A DNA stretch of 64,000 nucleotides from a bacterium HR28 (lineage in GTDB: Bacteria; Chloroflexota; Chloroflexia; Thermomicrobiales; Thermomicrobiaceae): NCBI GenBank assembly GCA_002898255.1, contig BEIE01000001.1:434001-498000 (forward strand). Reading direction: 5' to 3'. Position 1 is the stretch's first letter. Every line of letters begins with the position of its first letter. Below the pieces are notes generated by a model. The model was not told the DNA's origin, made no database searches, and saw only the letters and a list, made by a program, of their open reading frames with translations. Shown piece by piece: positions 62,035 to 64,000 of the stretch. The position numbers and the translations under genes are program-made.

Positions 62035-63027
62035 TCATCGCTGCACGAGAAGGACGGTGTAGTAATGCATCCCATCGGATGCGGTCGCTTGGGCAACGCC
62101 GAAGTGGGTGAAGCGACCGTCGAGCAGGATGGCACGATGTGACGGGCTGGCGAAGAGTGACCGCGCAGCTTCCGCAGCAGTGCGCTCCAGCGGGTAGTTA
62201 TTGCGCTGGAGCGTCTCACCAGCAAAGCGCCACGGAATGCCGGTTGCGGCGATGAGGTCGAAAGCAGTCTGCCCCTCCGGTGAGGCGTGAGCGAAGTAAC
62301 CACGACGAGCCATGTCGTTGCTCCGGTATTGGGCGATCGCAGTGAGCACCGGATCGAGTACGAGGGGTGCAAGTCCGTTCTCCTGACGCGTCCGGTTGAT
62401 TAGCTGAGCGAGCTGGTTGGCAAGCGTATTCTCTTGGTAATTGAGGTCCCGATTCCGCTCTGCCCAGACGACGGCGCCGAGCCGGCCCAGTAGTACCGCC
62501 CATTCGGTTCCGGCGAACTCCGGATGATACTCGAAGCGAGCTCGCTCGAAGTACTGTACCAGTATCCCACCTTCCCAGAAGGGTTCAGTGATCGGGAATC
62601 CGAAGATACGGACACCGCCTCGTGTTTCCCAATACGTGAGAAATTCCGGTGCAATGTGGTGTCCAGTTTCGGGGACATAGCGGCGACCCGGGAGCGGCGC
62701 AACCGGGCGGAGGTCGCGCCCCTCACGCTCGGCGATCTCTTTCCCCAGGAGGCCAAGGAGAACAGTGTAGTCAGTCCCCGCCAGTTCGGGGTGATACTCA
62801 AAGCGTTGACGCTCAAAGTACTGGACAAGGTAGCCGCTCTCGAAGATGGCTGGCCCGATCGGATAGCCGAAGGTGCGCACGCCACCGTAGCGCTCGTAGA
62901 AGTCCTGAAAGACAGGTGCGACATCGTAACCGGTCGGACTCGCGGCGACAGCGGGGCCAGGCCACAGCGCCAAAAGCCAGAGGAACAGCGGTATCCACAC
63001 CACACGTGACAAGGAGCGACGCATCAT
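62035..63027 (-). CDS. secreted CAP-domain protein with surface modules
   Basis: This roughly 330-residue exported protein has a signal peptide (residues 8-28, ALWPGPAVAA). Two tandem modules follow (about 32-95 and 110-180), each with FGYPI or FGFPI and the hallmark LVQYFERxRFEYHPExAGT, ending LLGxLG. The C-terminal CAP/SCP domain (about 200-330) has LINRTRQENGLAPLVLDPVL, RRGYFAHASPEGQTAFD, AGET and SPSHRAILLDGRFTHFGVAQA, like bacterial YkwD proteins. The modules may bind the cell surface; the CAP function in bacteria is unknown. The start is 63027 or the next ATG at 63024, both behind AAAGGCTCGAAC. Confidence 0.88.
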   Translation of the reverse strand: MMRRSLSRVVWIPLFLWLLALWPGPAVAASPTGYDVAPVFQDFYERYGGVRTFGYPIGPAIFESGYLVQYFERQRFEYHPELAGTDYTVLLGLLGKEIAEREGRDLRPVAPLPGRRYVPETGHHIAPEFLTYWETRGGVRIFGFPITEPFWEGGILVQYFERARFEYHPEFAGTEWAVLLGRLGAVVWAERNRDLNYQENTLANQLAQLINRTRQENGLAPLVLDPVLTAIAQYRSNDMARRGYFAHASPEGQTAFDLIAATGIPWRFAGETLQRNNYPLERTAAEAARSLFASPSHRAILLDGRFTHFGVAQATASDGMHYYTVLLVQR

Positions 63028-64000
63028 GTTCGAGCCTTTCTTCTCGGCTGGTCTCGTTCGACCAGCAAAGAGAGTGATCGGCTTCGTGGGAGTCACGATG
63101 AGAGACGCGATCGGGGGAGGTGCGGATAGGGAGGTGGAGGGGCACCGTCCTAGTTCTGTCATGCTAGCCCGCGTGGGACTTGCGGTCTGACCTTGGGGGA
63201 GATGCGGGTTTGTGAATGCAGACGCACGGGTGGGGAAAGCGGTACCGGACCTCGCGTGAGCGTACGTAGAGCAACGGTGGTCACAGAAACAGCGGGAAGA
63301 GCAGTTCATGGTGGAGAGAGCCGGTCCGGAAGAACACGGAGGAGAGCAGCGGTGGGACGCTGCGGCTCCCTCGCGAAAGCGTGGTGGATCACACGATGAC
63401 CTTCGCGAGTGTCACGCGCTTCTGTCCCGAATGGAGCGACGCGCCTACCGGTGGCTGCGACAGAAGCGGCAGTCTGCAGCTTGTTCGCAAGTGACGTGGC
63501 GCGTCGGTCGTTCCGGAGGCGGCAAGCCAACGACGTACGTCGCTGGAGACGGGTCCCTGGCGGGATCTCAGCGTCTCATGGAGGTGATGACCGATCGGAG
63601 GAAGCGTCCTCAGGGTTGTGGGTGCTACTGGTGTTCTGGTTGCGCGGGGACTGGCCCGGAAAGTCTTCAACGTCGTTATCGCACTGCGCCAGCGGCACTC
63701 TTGGGAACGCCCATATCTCGGTACGGCAGATAGGAGGGTAAGTAACCGTAGACAGTGGAAGATCCCACCAGGGCGAGCGTGGCGGGCTAGGTGATCCTGA
63801 GGGGCGGCAGGAGAAGAGGAGCGGTTTCGCACACCATTCCTGGTTGGGAGATTGCCAGGCATCGGTTCGGATGCAGGTCTTCAGTTGCGAGCGCTGGCTA
63901 TCAAAGTACCAGCCTCGTCGGCGAGGGGCCCGGAGCGCCCGCGCAGTTTGTGTTCACGGAACGTACGGCCCTATACCACTGCCCAAGGGACTGACGAGTG
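63028..64000. other. long stretch without a supportable gene
   Basis: I find no recognisable protein, tRNA or strong repeat in these 973 bases. Several overlapping frames are open but none has family features. One 58-codon frame (63618-63794, GTG start, GGAGG 14 bases upstream) encodes a basic peptide beginning [20 protein letters not shown] and might be a small membrane-associated protein, but I hold this at low confidence. Confidence 0.4.

Noticed and set aside
61975-62050. TTCGA-containing sequence considered as a tRNA T-arm
   Set aside because: Flanking bases do not pair and no cloverleaf can be drawn. No tRNA was found elsewhere in the window either.

Overview
The window looks like a chromosomal segment of a high-GC, probably thermophilic member of the Chloroflexota, class Thermomicrobia. 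This is inferred from the mix of gene families, the strong AAGGAGG-type ribosome binding sites, and secreted proteins built from a repeated FERxRFEYHPE module that I associate from memory with that class. No database was consulted. I saw no rRNA, tRNA, CRISPR array, transposase or prophage gene. Coding density is high except for about ten gene-poor stretches of 0.3 to 1 kb, each described below.

Left part (1-14 kb, mostly minus strand): a Cof-type HAD phosphatase, a probable frameshifted remnant, a HEPN-MNT toxin-antitoxin pair, a fumarylacetoacetase-like gene, and the most interesting block, a C1/amide catabolic region at 3.6-11.2 kb. That block encodes formamidase (fmdA), an AmiS/UreI-type amide channel, an FmdB zinc ribbon, and a three-subunit membrane-bound formate dehydrogenase. 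The catalytic subunit of the dehydrogenase has an in-frame TGA in the exact FDH selenocysteine context, followed by a textbook bacterial SECIS hairpin, so a naive annotation would split it in two. Together the genes could take formamide to ammonia and formate and then to CO2 plus electrons. Next comes an operon of a CPA2-type cation/proton antiporter, a universal stress protein and a Cys/His-rich protein, preceded by a leader able to form two mutually exclusive hairpins.

Middle part (14-44 kb): gltX, small housekeeping genes (HAD mutase, pterin carbinolamine dehydratase, DinB, threonine aldolase, MFS transporter, FHA protein, zinc-ribbon protein), pyruvate kinase, then an alcohol dehydrogenase, adenosine-specific kinase and pyruvate dehydrogenase E1alpha/E1beta/E2 run without E3. 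A 698-residue secreted repeat protein, an AI-2E family permease, uvrA behind a 20-bp perfect palindrome, an HNH nuclease, and a serS-C45 amidohydrolase-BKACE-M81 peptidase run follow.

Right part (44-64 kb): a long minus-strand series of smc, galE, a degenerate pyrophosphatase-like gene, a Tat-lipoprotein rhodanese without its catalytic cysteine, a SIMPL protein, an anti-sigma/ECF sigma pair, an FtsB-like protein, gatA, gatC, a GH1 beta-glucosidase and dnaX. It is interrupted by a plus-strand LuxR-type regulator that lacks the phosphoacceptor aspartate. On the plus strand, rsmI, a CoA transferase and an enoyl-CoA hydratase overlap. A secreted CAP-domain protein follows, and the last 970 bases hold no gene I can support.
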